DNA of 64,000 nucleotides from Phenylobacterium sp. RIFCSPHIGHO2_01_FULL_69_31 (lineage in GTDB: Bacteria > Pseudomonadota > Alphaproteobacteria > Caulobacterales > Caulobacteraceae): the NCBI RefSeq assembly GCF_001824475.1, contig NZ_MHXN01000042.1:99219-163218 (forward strand). The letters are read 5' to 3'. Under the pieces are notes generated by a model. It was given only the letters and a program-made list of their open reading frames with translations, ran no database searches and was not told the DNA's origin. Below are positions 7,786 through 17,754 of this stretch, one piece after another (position 1 is the first letter of the stretch; every line of letters starts with the position of its first letter). The translations under genes and the position numbers were made by a program.

Positions 7786-10242
7786 ATGGCGGAAGTCTAC
7801 AAGATCGCGATCGTCGGATCGGGTCCTGCCGGAATGAGCGCGGCTGCTCATGCCGCGAAGAAGGGCATCAGCCATGTCCTTCTGGAGAAGACCGACCACC
7901 TCTCCGACACGATCTTCCGCTACCAGAAGGGCAAGCACGTGATGGCGACGCCGTCGGTGCTGGTCCTGCGCGCCGACTGCGAATTCGACGCCGGCAAGCG
8001 CGAGAAGATACTCGCCCAGTGGAACGAGGACGTGAAGGCGGCGGGCGTGAACGTCCGCTTCAACGCCGAGGCCAAGGCCATCACGGGCGAAAAGGGCGCC
8101 TTCACCATCGAGCTCACCAAGGGCGGGCAGATCCAGGCGGAGAACATCGTCCTGGCCATCGGCACCCAGGGCAATCCGAACCTGATGCGTTGCGACGGCG
8201 CAGGGCTGCCCCACGTGCAGTACCAGCTGGACGACCCGGGCGAATATACCGACGAGCACATCTTCGTGGTGGGCTCGGGCGACGCGGGCATCGAGAACGC
8301 GCTGGGCCTCGCCGCCGACCCCGCCCAGGGCAATACCGTCACCATCCTGAACCGCTCGGCCGACTTCGCCCGCGCCAAGAAGGCCAACGTCGACAACCTG
8401 ATGGCCGCCCGCGACGCCGGGCGCATGACCATCATGACCGAGACCTCCCCCGTGCTGGTCGAGCCGGGCTGGATCACGGTCGAGACCCCGCAGGGCTCGT
8501 CCCGCTACAAGTGCGACCGGATCATCGCCCGGATGGGCGCCTCGCCGCCGCGCAAGTTCGTCGAAAGCTGCGGTATCGCCTTCGCCAGCGAGTCGCCTTC
8601 GGCCTTCCCGGCCCTTTCGCCCACCTTCGAGACAACCAAGCCCGGCATCTATGTCATCGGCGCCCTGGCCGGCTATCCGCTGATCAAGCACTGCATGAAC
8701 CAGGGCTTCGACGTGGTGGAGTTCATCAGCGGCGTCACCGACCTGGAGCCCGCCGACGAACCCCTGCTGAAGGAAAAGCTGCAGGGCCTCCCCGGCCGCC
8801 GGTCGGTGTCGGAATGGCTGGAGTTCCTGCGCAGCCGGGTCGAGATCCTGAACGGCCTGTCCCCCCTGCAGATGCGGGAGTTCCTGCTCGACTCCGAGGT
8901 CCGGGCTTACAAGCCCGACGAGGCGATCTTCATCCGCAACGACCAGGGGTCCTCGCTGTTCGGGATCGCCGAGGGCTCGGTGAAGGTCGAGGTCGATCCC
9001 TCGAACCCCAACATCACGGTGCCGATCGGCGAAGGCTCGATCTTCGGCGAGGTCGGCCTGATCTCAGGGCGCAAGCGCGGCGCGACGATCCGCGCTGCCG
9101 AGCCGACGATCTGCGTCGAAATCCCGCGTATGGCCGCCCTGAAGCTGATGGCCCAGGTGCCGGAAGCCCGCGACACGGTGAACCGCATCACCAGCGAGCG
9201 GCAGGTCCTGCAGATCTTCAAGTCGGGCCTCACCCCCGCCGACATCCAGGAGGTGCTGGCGGGCGCCGAGGTCATGGACGTGAAGCCCGGCCAGGCGATC
9301 ATCAACGAGGGCGACGTCTCGGACGACCTCTACATCATCCGCTCCGGCTCCATGATCGTGGAGAAGAACCTGGGCGGGAAGCCCGTCTTCATGTCCTACG
9401 TCCCGGCCGGCTCGTACTCGGGCGAGATGGCGATGATCGAGCGTGCGCCGCGGGTGGCCACCGTGAAGGCCGCGATCCGCTCGACGGTCGTGAAGCTGCC
9501 GGCCGATCCGTTCCGGCGGCTGCTGGCCCGCAAGCCCGAGCTCGCCAAGCGCATGTACGACGAGATGAAGGCGCGCCGCGAGATCAACGCCTTCATCGAG
9601 GAACAGAAGGAGGAGTTCGGCGGCGCCGTCGACATGTACTCCTCGGTCGCCAACTTCCTGATCAAGCAGGGCATCGGCGAGGCCACCGACGTGCTGCTGA
9701 TCGACGAGAGCCTCTGCGTCGGCTGCGACAACTGTGAGAAGGCCTGCGCCGATAGCCACGACGGCCTGAGCCGCCTGAATCGCGAGGCGGGCACTACCTT
9801 CGCCAACATCCACGTGCCGACGTCCTGCCGCCACTGCGAGCACCCGCACTGCATGAGCGACTGCCCGCCGAACGCGATCCGGCGGGGGCCGGACGGCGAG
9901 GTGTTCATCTCCGACACCTGCATCGGCTGCGGCAACTGCCAGCGGGCCTGCCCCTACGGCGTGATCCAGATGGACAAGCCGCCGCCGCCCAAGCCCAAGC
10001 TCTGGGAGTGGATGCTGTTCGGCAAGGGCCCCGGCCCGGGCCAGCCGGACTACGAATGGCGTAAGAAGGCCTCCAAGGGCGGCGCCGGCGGCGAATCGCC
10101 GAAACTGGCGATCAAATGCGACATGTGCTCGGGCAAGGCCGGCGGACCGGCCTGCGTGCGGGCCTGCCCGACGGGGGCGGCGATCCGGGTCTCACCCGAC
10201 GCCTTCCTCTCGGTGGCGCGTATCGACAGGGGCGCGGGCTGA
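7786..10242 (+). CDS. Flavin reductase-like / dual cNMP-binding / four-cluster ferredoxin fusion
   Basis: An 818-residue cytosolic fusion. Residues 1-330 resemble the thioredoxin-reductase/YpdA class: FAD site GSGPAG (11-16), NAD(P) site GSGDAG (163-168) and a second FAD element near 287-296. The redox-active CXXC of true thioredoxin reductases is absent. Residues 360-455 and 482-585 are two cyclic-nucleotide-binding domains; each keeps the phosphate-cassette Glu and Arg (FGEVGL with RGAT, and SGEMAM with RVAT). Residues 640-800 hold 16 cysteines in four DmsB/FdhB-like 4Fe-4S motifs (CVGCDNC, CRHCEHPHC, CIGCGNC and CDMC...CVRAC). It starts a three-gene plus-strand unit; the next gene begins 3 bases after its stop. 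Inference: it takes electrons from NAD(P)H, gated by a cyclic nucleotide, and passes them to the membrane partner downstream. Confidence 0.85.
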   Translation: MAEVYKIAIVGSGPAGMSAAAHAAKKGISHVLLEKTDHLSDTIFRYQKGKHVMATPSVLVLRADCEFDAGKREKILAQWNEDVKAAGVNVRFNAEAKAITGEKGAFTIELTKGGQIQAENIVLAIGTQGNPNLMRCDGAGLPHVQYQLDDPGEYTDEHIFVVGSGDAGIENALGLAADPAQGNTVTILNRSADFARAKKANVDNLMAARDAGRMTIMTETSPVLVEPGWITVETPQGSSRYKCDRIIARMGASPPRKFVESCGIAFASESPSAFPALSPTFETTKPGIYVIGALAGYPLIKHCMNQGFDVVEFISGVTDLEPADEPLLKEKLQGLPGRRSVSEWLEFLRSRVEILNGLSPLQMREFLLDSEVRAYKPDEAIFIRNDQGSSLFGIAEGSVKVEVDPSNPNITVPIGEGSIFGEVGLISGRKRGATIRAAEPTICVEIPRMAALKLMAQVPEARDTVNRITSERQVLQIFKSGLTPADIQEVLAGAEVMDVKPGQAIINEGDVSDDLYIIRSGSMIVEKNLGGKPVFMSYVPAGSYSGEMAMIERAPRVATVKAAIRSTVVKLPADPFRRLLARKPELAKRMYDEMKARREINAFIEEQKEEFGGAVDMYSSVANFLIKQGIGEATDVLLIDESLCVGCDNCEKACADSHDGLSRLNREAGTTFANIHVPTSCRHCEHPHCMSDCPPNAIRRGPDGEVFISDTCIGCGNCQRACPYGVIQMDKPPPPKPKLWEWMLFGKGPGPGQPDYEWRKKASKGGAGGESPKLAIKCDMCSGKAGGPACVRACPTGAAIRVSPDAFLSVARIDRGAG

Positions 10243-10245
10243 CAC

Positions 10246-11127
10246 GTGACGCAGGTTGGGGGGCATCATACCGAGCGCGTGAGGCAGCGGACCCATGAGG
10301 GGTTCCTGCGTCACAAGGGATTCCGTTGGGCGCAGATCGCATCGTTGATCTGCCTTGTGGCGGTGGCGATCTATTTCTTTGTGGCCGCCCGTCTTGCCGA
10401 ACCGCCCAACGGCGGCAGCTGGCTGGGCTACATCCTGGGCGTAGTCAGCGCCGGCCTGATCGTCTGGCTGGCCTGCCTGGGCGTGCGCAAGCGGGTCATC
10501 ACCGCGGGCCACTATTCGCTCAAGGCCTGGGTCTCGGCCCACGTCTACCTGGGCCTGTCGCTCATCGTGCTGGCCACGCTGCACACGGGTTTCCAGTTCG
10601 GCTGGAACGTCCACACCCTCGCCTATTCCCTGATGATGCTGGTCATCGCCTCGGGCGCCCTGGGCATCTGGGCCTACGCCACCCTGCCCCAGCGGCTGCA
10701 CGGCAACCGCGGCGAGACCACCCGCAAGCAGATGCTGGAGGCGTTGGAGAGCCTGGACAAGCAGCTCCACGACCTGGCGCTGCCGCTCGACCGCGCGGGC
10801 GCCCAGGTGGTCCGCCTGTCGCTCGAGGAAACCGAACTCGGCGGCAGCTTCTGGCGACGCCTCACCGGCGCCTACGGGAACTGCGCCACGAGCCGGGCCC
10901 TGCGCCAGGTGAAAGCCCTGCCCGCGCCCGCCGATCCGCGCCAGGCCGACGCCCTGGAGAAGATCGAGACGGTGCTGCAGCAGAAGGCCGATGTGCTGGG
11001 CCTCGCCCGGCGCCAGATGCAGATCACCGCCCTCCTTGAGGGATGGCTGTTCGTGCACATCCCCGCCACCTTCGCCCTGCTGGCGGCGCTCACCGCGCAC
11101 ATCGTCAGCGTCTTTACGTACTGGTGA
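10246..11127 (+). CDS. Membrane dihaem b-type cytochrome-like protein
   Basis: The 293-residue protein starts at a GTG. Five hydrophobic segments are visible at about 28-48, 59-79, 93-113, 122-145 and 266-290, with a soluble, partly helical loop between the fourth and fifth. Helix 3 carries His99 and His113 and helix 5 carries His271 and His285. Both pairs are spaced by 14 residues, the spacing that holds two stacked haems between two helices in classical b cytochromes. I infer two b haems spanning the inner membrane. It sits between an iron-sulfur flavoprotein and a periplasmic decahaem cytochrome, as expected for the trans-membrane link. I do not recognise a named family. Confidence 0.75.
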   Translation: MTQVGGHHTERVRQRTHEGFLRHKGFRWAQIASLICLVAVAIYFFVAARLAEPPNGGSWLGYILGVVSAGLIVWLACLGVRKRVITAGHYSLKAWVSAHVYLGLSLIVLATLHTGFQFGWNVHTLAYSLMMLVIASGALGIWAYATLPQRLHGNRGETTRKQMLEALESLDKQLHDLALPLDRAGAQVVRLSLEETELGGSFWRRLTGAYGNCATSRALRQVKALPAPADPRQADALEKIETVLQQKADVLGLARRQMQITALLEGWLFVHIPATFALLAALTAHIVSVFTYW

Positions 11128-11131
11128 GCCG

Positions 11132-12988
11132 GTGGCCCAGGAATTCCACCTCAAGCTGATCACCCAGCGCGCCGGCGGCGGCGACCCCATCGTGCGCGAG
11201 CGGACGGTGGAGAAGCCCGAGCTGTCGATCGGCCGCGCAAGCGCCAACGACATCGTGCTGGCCGACCTGTCGGTCGATCCGACCCATGCGCGGATGCGCT
11301 TCTCGGGCCCCGGCCGCATCAGCATCGAGTCCGTCAGCGGTCTGCCCTTCGACCTCGGCGGGCGGCAGGTGCAGGGCGCGGAACTCAACGTCGCCAGCCG
11401 CCCTGTCGTCCGCTTCGGCGCCTATACCCTCGCCTTCGAGCCGGCCGACGACGATAGCGCGGGCGTGACCGTCGTCCGCGACGACGACGAACATCACGCC
11501 AGCCCCAGCGTCTTCTCGCTGCAGGCCAAGGTGTTCGGCCGGCGCAACATGGCCTGGGTGCTCGGCAGCGGCATCTTCCTGCTGTGCCTGGCGTTCCCGA
11601 TGATCTTCGTGCTGTTCATGTCGAACCCGAAGATCCACCCGGACGAGCAGTGGTCGACGGGCCCCCTTTCCAAGGCTCACGCCTTCATGGCCAAGGACTG
11701 CAAGTCCTGCCACACCAACGCCTTCGTGGCCGTGCGGGACGAGGCCTGCCTCACCTGCCACGCCGCCGCGCCGGACAAGGCGCCCATGGCGCTGGCGACC
11801 GCCAAGCGACTGGGCAGCCCGTTCGAACCGCGCCTCGTGGCCGAGCATGCGCCGCACGCCGACCTGGTGAAATCGACGCCCCTGCCCCCGGGCCTCGGGG
11901 CCAAGGTCAACGTGCTGGTCCAGCGCGCCTTCAACCATCCCACCGACCGGTGCGCGAGCTGCCATATCGAGCACACGCCGGCCAAGGGCGGCCCGCCCTC
12001 GGCGCCGCTCAGCGACAAGCCCAAGCTGGTGGTGGTCCAGGACTGCGAGAGCTGTCACAGCGAGCTGAAGATGCGGCTGCCGAAGACTGGCCTCATCGAC
12101 ACGCCCGACTGGAGCAAGCACCCCGGCTTCCGCCCCCTGGTGATGACCGAACCCGGCTCTGCGCCCAAGTTCCAGCGCGTGGCCCTGGATACCGCGCCGC
12201 AGGAGCGCAACGGCCTGAACTTCCCGCACCGGCTCCACCTCGACCCGCTGGGCGGCGTGGCCCGCCAGGCCATCGGCCTGGGCAAGGCCGCCGGCTACGG
12301 CGCGGCGCTGGAGTGCGCCTCGTGCCACCGCCGGGACGCCACGGGAAAGACCTTCCTGCCGATCGAGATGGAGCGCGACTGCGGCGACTGCCACAGCCTT
12401 GCCTTCGCCCGGGTCGGCGGCGAACTGCGCAACCTGCCCCACGGCGACGTGAACAAGGTGATCGCCACCCTCGCGGGCCGCTCCGTCGCGGCGCCGGCCG
12501 GCACAGACCGGGCGCGGCCGGGAACCATCCGCCCCAGCGCGTTCGCCGCCAGCGGGGCCGGCGCCTACCGCGCCACCTTCTCGCGCGGCGGCGCCTGCTA
12601 CGACTGCCACACGGTCACCTGGGCCGGCGACACAGTGCAGCTGGCGCCCGTCAGCCTGGCCTCCAGGTATCTCCCGCGCGGCGCTTTCGACCACGGCGTG
12701 CCCGAGCACGGCGGCCCGGGCGAGTCCAAGAAGGGCGGGTTCGAATGCGCCGACTGCCACCGCGCCCAGACCTCCGACAAGTCCGGCGACGTCCTGATCC
12801 CGGACCTGGCCAAGTGCGGCGCCTGCCACGGCAAGACCACGGCCCAGATCGCCGCGGCCGACGACGCCGACTGCACGACCTGCCATAGCTTCCACAAGCC
12901 CGGTCAGGCCACGCCGAAGCCCGGCCATCCGCCGCTGGAGACCCTGCGGTGGACCGAGGCCCTGGCCCGCCGGGCGGCCGGCGCCTGA
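11132..12988 (+). CDS. FHA domain / single TM / decahaem c-type cytochrome fusion
   Basis: The protein has 618 residues from a GTG 4 bases after the previous stop. Residues 1-105 form an FHA-like domain (SIGRASANDIVLAD), although the usual S-R-x-H loop reads DPTHA. A membrane helix lies at about 141-162. The remainder holds ten CXXCH haem motifs starting at residues 190, 206, 274, 305, 395, 417, 489, 539, 562 and 581, with many extra His as possible axial ligands. Topology implied: FHA in the cytosol, haems in the periplasm. It ends the three-gene unit and is the likely electron exit to the periplasm. The FHA part could dock a phosphoprotein or simply the cytosolic flavoprotein. Confidence 0.85.
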   Translation: MAQEFHLKLITQRAGGGDPIVRERTVEKPELSIGRASANDIVLADLSVDPTHARMRFSGPGRISIESVSGLPFDLGGRQVQGAELNVASRPVVRFGAYTLAFEPADDDSAGVTVVRDDDEHHASPSVFSLQAKVFGRRNMAWVLGSGIFLLCLAFPMIFVLFMSNPKIHPDEQWSTGPLSKAHAFMAKDCKSCHTNAFVAVRDEACLTCHAAAPDKAPMALATAKRLGSPFEPRLVAEHAPHADLVKSTPLPPGLGAKVNVLVQRAFNHPTDRCASCHIEHTPAKGGPPSAPLSDKPKLVVVQDCESCHSELKMRLPKTGLIDTPDWSKHPGFRPLVMTEPGSAPKFQRVALDTAPQERNGLNFPHRLHLDPLGGVARQAIGLGKAAGYGAALECASCHRRDATGKTFLPIEMERDCGDCHSLAFARVGGELRNLPHGDVNKVIATLAGRSVAAPAGTDRARPGTIRPSAFAASGAGAYRATFSRGGACYDCHTVTWAGDTVQLAPVSLASRYLPRGAFDHGVPEHGGPGESKKGGFECADCHRAQTSDKSGDVLIPDLAKCGACHGKTTAQIAAADDADCTTCHSFHKPGQATPKPGHPPLETLRWTEALARRAAGA

Positions 12989-13003
12989 CGGCCTGATCTC
13001 AGC

Positions 13004-13036
13004 AAAAACGCCGCCCCGGGCGACCGGAGCGGCGTT
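13004..13036 (-). terminator. Rho-independent terminator of gdhA
   Basis: An 8-bp stem AACGCCGC/GCGGCGTT lies at 13007-13014 and 13029-13036. Read on the minus strand it is followed by TTTTTGC. It starts 25 bases after the gdhA stop and also lies just after the plus-strand decahaem gene; the T-run is only on the minus strand. Confidence 0.75.
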
Positions 13037-13060
13037 CGCATCGTCAGATCGTGACGGGGT

Positions 13061-14419
13061 TCAGACCACCCCGAAGGCCAGCATCGCGTCGGCGACCTTC
13101 TTGAAGCCTGCGATGTTGGCGCCCTTCACATAGTCGGGAATCTTCGACCCCGGCCGGCCGCCGTACTCCAGGCAGCTCGAGTGGATGCCCGCCATGATGT
13201 CGATCAGCAGGCGCTGCAGCTCCTCTTCCTTCCAGGAGATGCGGGCCGAGTTCTGGCTCATCTCCAGGCCGGAGACCGCGACGCCGCCGGCGTTGGCCGC
13301 CTTGCCTGGCGCATAGAGGATCTGCGCGTCCTTGAAGACGTGCACGCCCTCCAGGTTGGTCGGCATGTTGGCGCCTTCCGACACCCCGATGCAGCCGTTG
13401 CCCACCAGCGTCCGGGCATCGTCGCCCAGCAGTTCGTTCTGCGTCGCGCACGGCAGCGCCAGCTGGCAAGGCACGCCCCAGGGCGTCTTGCCCACGTGGA
13501 ACTCGGCGCCCTTGAATTCCTTGGCGTACTCCGAGATGCGGCCCCGGCGCTTGTTCTTGAGGTCCTTCACCCAGTCGATCTTCTCCTGGGTGAAGCCGTC
13601 GGGGTCATAGACGAAGCCTTCGGAGTCCGAGAGCGTCACGACCTTGCCGCCCAGCTGCGTGCACTTCTCGGCCGCATGGGTGGCGACGTTGCCGGACCCC
13701 GAGATCACCACCGTGTGGCCCGCGATGTCCTTGCCTTGGGTCTTCAGCATGTTCTGCAGGAAGTAGGTGGCGCCGTAGCCCGTGGCCTCGGTGCGGATCA
13801 GCGAGCCGCCGTACTCCAGCCCCTTGCCGGTCAGCACGCCGGTGAATTCGTTCGTGATCCGCTTGTACTGGCCGAACATATAGCCGATCTCGCGCGCGCC
13901 CACGCCGATGTCCCCGGCCGGCACGTCCACGTCGGCGCCGACGTAGCGGTAGAGCTCGGTCATCAGGCTCTGGCAGAAGCGCATGACCTCGCCATCCGAC
14001 TTGCCCTTCGGATTGAAGTTCGAGCCGCCCTTGCCCCCGCCCATGGGCAGGCCGGTGAGCGCATTCTTGAAGGTCTGTTCGAACGCCAGGAACTTCAGGA
14101 CGCTTTCGGTCACCGAGGGGTGGAAGCGGATGCCGCCCTTGTAGGGGCCGATGGCGTTGTTGTTCTGCACACGCCAGGCGCGCTGCACCCGGATGTCGCC
14201 CTTGTCGTCCTGCCAGCAGACGCGGAAGCTGATCACGCGGTCCGGCTCGGCGATGCGGCGCAGGATCTGGGCCTTGTGATAGGCTTCCTTGTCCTGGATG
14301 AAGTCGAAGATGTCCTCGGCCACCTCGGTGACCGCCTGGACGAATTCCGGCTGGCCCGGGTTGCGGCGCTTCACGCCCTCGATGAACCCGTTCAGGTCGA
14401 CGTGATCGGTTACTGCCAT
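13061..14419 (-). CDS. gdhA: NADP-type glutamate dehydrogenase
   Basis: About 452 residues, the normal length for hexameric bacterial glutamate dehydrogenase, which interconverts 2-oxoglutarate plus ammonia and glutamate. The substrate-binding stretch PYKGGIRFHPSV, the catalytic Lys in MGGGKGGSNF and the nucleotide-binding SGSGNVATHA are present. The start at 14419 (MAVTDHV) is chosen because GGGGGA lies at good distance; an ATG four codons upstream (14431) is the alternative. It is transcribed divergently from the acetolactate-synthase-like gene with 178 bp between them. That gap holds two short inverted repeats. Confidence 0.95.
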   Translation of the reverse strand: MAVTDHVDLNGFIEGVKRRNPGQPEFVQAVTEVAEDIFDFIQDKEAYHKAQILRRIAEPDRVISFRVCWQDDKGDIRVQRAWRVQNNNAIGPYKGGIRFHPSVTESVLKFLAFEQTFKNALTGLPMGGGKGGSNFNPKGKSDGEVMRFCQSLMTELYRYVGADVDVPAGDIGVGAREIGYMFGQYKRITNEFTGVLTGKGLEYGGSLIRTEATGYGATYFLQNMLKTQGKDIAGHTVVISGSGNVATHAAEKCTQLGGKVVTLSDSEGFVYDPDGFTQEKIDWVKDLKNKRRGRISEYAKEFKGAEFHVGKTPWGVPCQLALPCATQNELLGDDARTLVGNGCIGVSEGANMPTNLEGVHVFKDAQILYAPGKAANAGGVAVSGLEMSQNSARISWKEEELQRLLIDIMAGIHSSCLEYGGRPGSKIPDYVKGANIAGFKKVADAMLAFGVV

Positions 14420-14470
14420 GTGGTCCCCCATGCTCCGGCGCGACCCTCGCCCCGGCGGCTCTTCCCTTAA

Positions 14471-14520
14471 GAAGCTTAGCTTCGAAATCCGTACGGGCTA
14501 AGCGCATTTGCGGACGCAAA
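14471..14520. promoter_or_regulatory. Two short palindromes between divergent gdhA and ALS-like gene
   Basis: GAAGCT-T-AGCTTC occupies 14471-14483 and TTTGCG-GA-CGCAAA occupies 14507-14520. Both are perfect inverted repeats in the shared promoter gap, so they could be operator sites. No regulator is identified from sequence. Confidence 0.35.
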
Positions 14521-14597
14521 CCCGCGCCCTCTTCTTTGCCCCTTCACAAGAGCCTGGAATTTGCGACAACTCCCCCGCTGGATGGGGGCTATAAGTC

Positions 14598-16244
14598 ATG
14601 ACGAAAGCGTCTGATCTGTTCGTACAATGCCTGGAAGAAGAGGGCGTCGAGCACGTCTTCGGGGTTCCGGGCGAGGAAAACCTGGACTTCCTGGACAGCC
14701 TGTCCCGGTCCACGAAGATCAAGCTGATCCTGACCCGCCACGAACAGGGCGCGGGCTTCATGGCCGCCACCTATGGCCGGCACACGGGCAAGGCCGGCGT
14801 GTGCGTCGCCACCCTGGGCCCGGGCGCCACCAACTTCGTCACCGCCGCCGCCTACGCCCAGCTCGGCGGCATGCCGATGATGATGCTGACCGGCCAGAAG
14901 CCCATCAAGAAGTCCAAGCAGGGTCGGTTCCAGATCCTCGACGTCGTCGACATGATGAAGCCGCTGACCAAGTACACGCACCAGCTGGCGTCGGCCGACA
15001 ACATCCCCAGCCGCGTACGCGAAGCCTTCCGCCTGGCCCAGGAGGAGAAACCCGGCGCGGTCCACATCGAGTTCCCCGAGGACGTGGCCGACGAGCAGAC
15101 CGAGTCGAAGCCGTTCCCCAAGAGCAACGCCCGCCGCCCGGTGGCCGACGAGAAGTCGATTCGCGCCGCGGCCAAGCGCATCGAGCAGGCCAAGTCCCCC
15201 ATCCTGGTGATCGGCGCCGGCGCCAACCGCACCATGACCAGCCGGATGCTCTCGCAGTTCATCGAGAAGACCGGCATTCCGTTCGTCTCCACCCAGCTCG
15301 GCAAGGGCGTGGTCGACGAGTTGAGCCCCAAGTTCCTCGGCTGCGCGGCCCTGTCGGCCGGCGACTTCGTGCACCGGGCCATCGGCGCCGCCGACCTGAT
15401 CATCAACGTCGGCCATGACGTGATCGAGAAGCCGCCGTTCTTCATGCAGCCCGGCGGCACGGAGGTGATCCACATCAACTTCCGCTCGGCCGAGGTCGAT
15501 CCGGTCTACTTCCCGCAGTACGAGGTGATCGGCGACATCGGCAACGCCATCTGGCAGATCAAGGAAGACATCCTGCCCCAGACGGGTTGGGACTTCTCGG
15601 CCATGTTCAAGGCCCGCGCGGCCGAGGTCGAGCACACCGCCAAGTCCGACAAGGACATGCGCTTCCCGATCTACCCGCAGTACCTCGTGGCCCAGATCCG
15701 CAAGGCGATGCCGGACGACGGCATCATCTGCCTCGACAACGGGGTCTATAAGATCTGGTTCGCCCGGAACTATCCGGCGCGGGCGCCCAACACCGTCCTG
15801 CTGGACAACGCCCTGGCCACCATGGGCGCGGGCCTGCCCTCGGCCATGGCCTCGAACATGGTCTATCCGAACCGCAAGGTCATGGCGATCTGCGGCGACG
15901 GCGGCTTCATGATGAACAGCCAGGAGATGGAGACCGCCGTCCGCCTGAAGCTGAACATCACCGTCCTGATCCTCAACGACAACAGCTACGGCATGATCCG
16001 CTGGAAGCAGGCGAACATGGGCTTCAAGGACTGGGGCCTCACCTACGGCAACCCCGACTTCGTGGAGTACGCCAAGGCCTACGGCGCCAACGGCTACCGG
16101 GTGGAGAGCGCCTCGCACCTGCCCGAGTTGCTGAAGCAGTGCCTGGACACGCCCGGGGTGAACCTCATCGACTGCCCGGTGGACTATTCCGACAACGACG
16201 CGATCCTGAACAAGCAGATCAAGGAACTGAGCGCCGCGCTCTGA
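14598..16244 (+). CDS. ThDP-dependent acetolactate synthase-like enzyme
   Basis: This 548-residue protein shows the three-domain ThDP enzyme layout. The activating Glu is Glu49 in TRHEQGAGF, and the ThDP/Mg motif is GDGGFMMNSQ followed by LNDNSYG near residue 430-460. It most resembles catabolic-type acetolactate synthases (pyruvate condensation), but no regulatory small subunit (ilvN) or alsD follows. Instead an aldehyde dehydrogenase gene starts 24 bases downstream, so the product or substrate may be an aldehyde or 2-oxo acid of a different pathway. A CCCCC/GGGGG pair (14572-14576 and 14584-14588) could fold over the ribosome-binding region. Confidence 0.85.
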   Translation: MTKASDLFVQCLEEEGVEHVFGVPGEENLDFLDSLSRSTKIKLILTRHEQGAGFMAATYGRHTGKAGVCVATLGPGATNFVTAAAYAQLGGMPMMMLTGQKPIKKSKQGRFQILDVVDMMKPLTKYTHQLASADNIPSRVREAFRLAQEEKPGAVHIEFPEDVADEQTESKPFPKSNARRPVADEKSIRAAAKRIEQAKSPILVIGAGANRTMTSRMLSQFIEKTGIPFVSTQLGKGVVDELSPKFLGCAALSAGDFVHRAIGAADLIINVGHDVIEKPPFFMQPGGTEVIHINFRSAEVDPVYFPQYEVIGDIGNAIWQIKEDILPQTGWDFSAMFKARAAEVEHTAKSDKDMRFPIYPQYLVAQIRKAMPDDGIICLDNGVYKIWFARNYPARAPNTVLLDNALATMGAGLPSAMASNMVYPNRKVMAICGDGGFMMNSQEMETAVRLKLNITVLILNDNSYGMIRWKQANMGFKDWGLTYGNPDFVEYAKAYGANGYRVESASHLPELLKQCLDTPGVNLIDCPVDYSDNDAILNKQIKELSAAL

Positions 16245-16268
16245 CCGGCGGCGCCCGAGGATTCCCAC

Positions 16269-17702
<1,434 letters not shown>

Positions 17703-17754
17703 GGTTGCGTATCTACACGGGCGTATGCGCGCTGCTCGGGGAGGCGGCCTCTTG

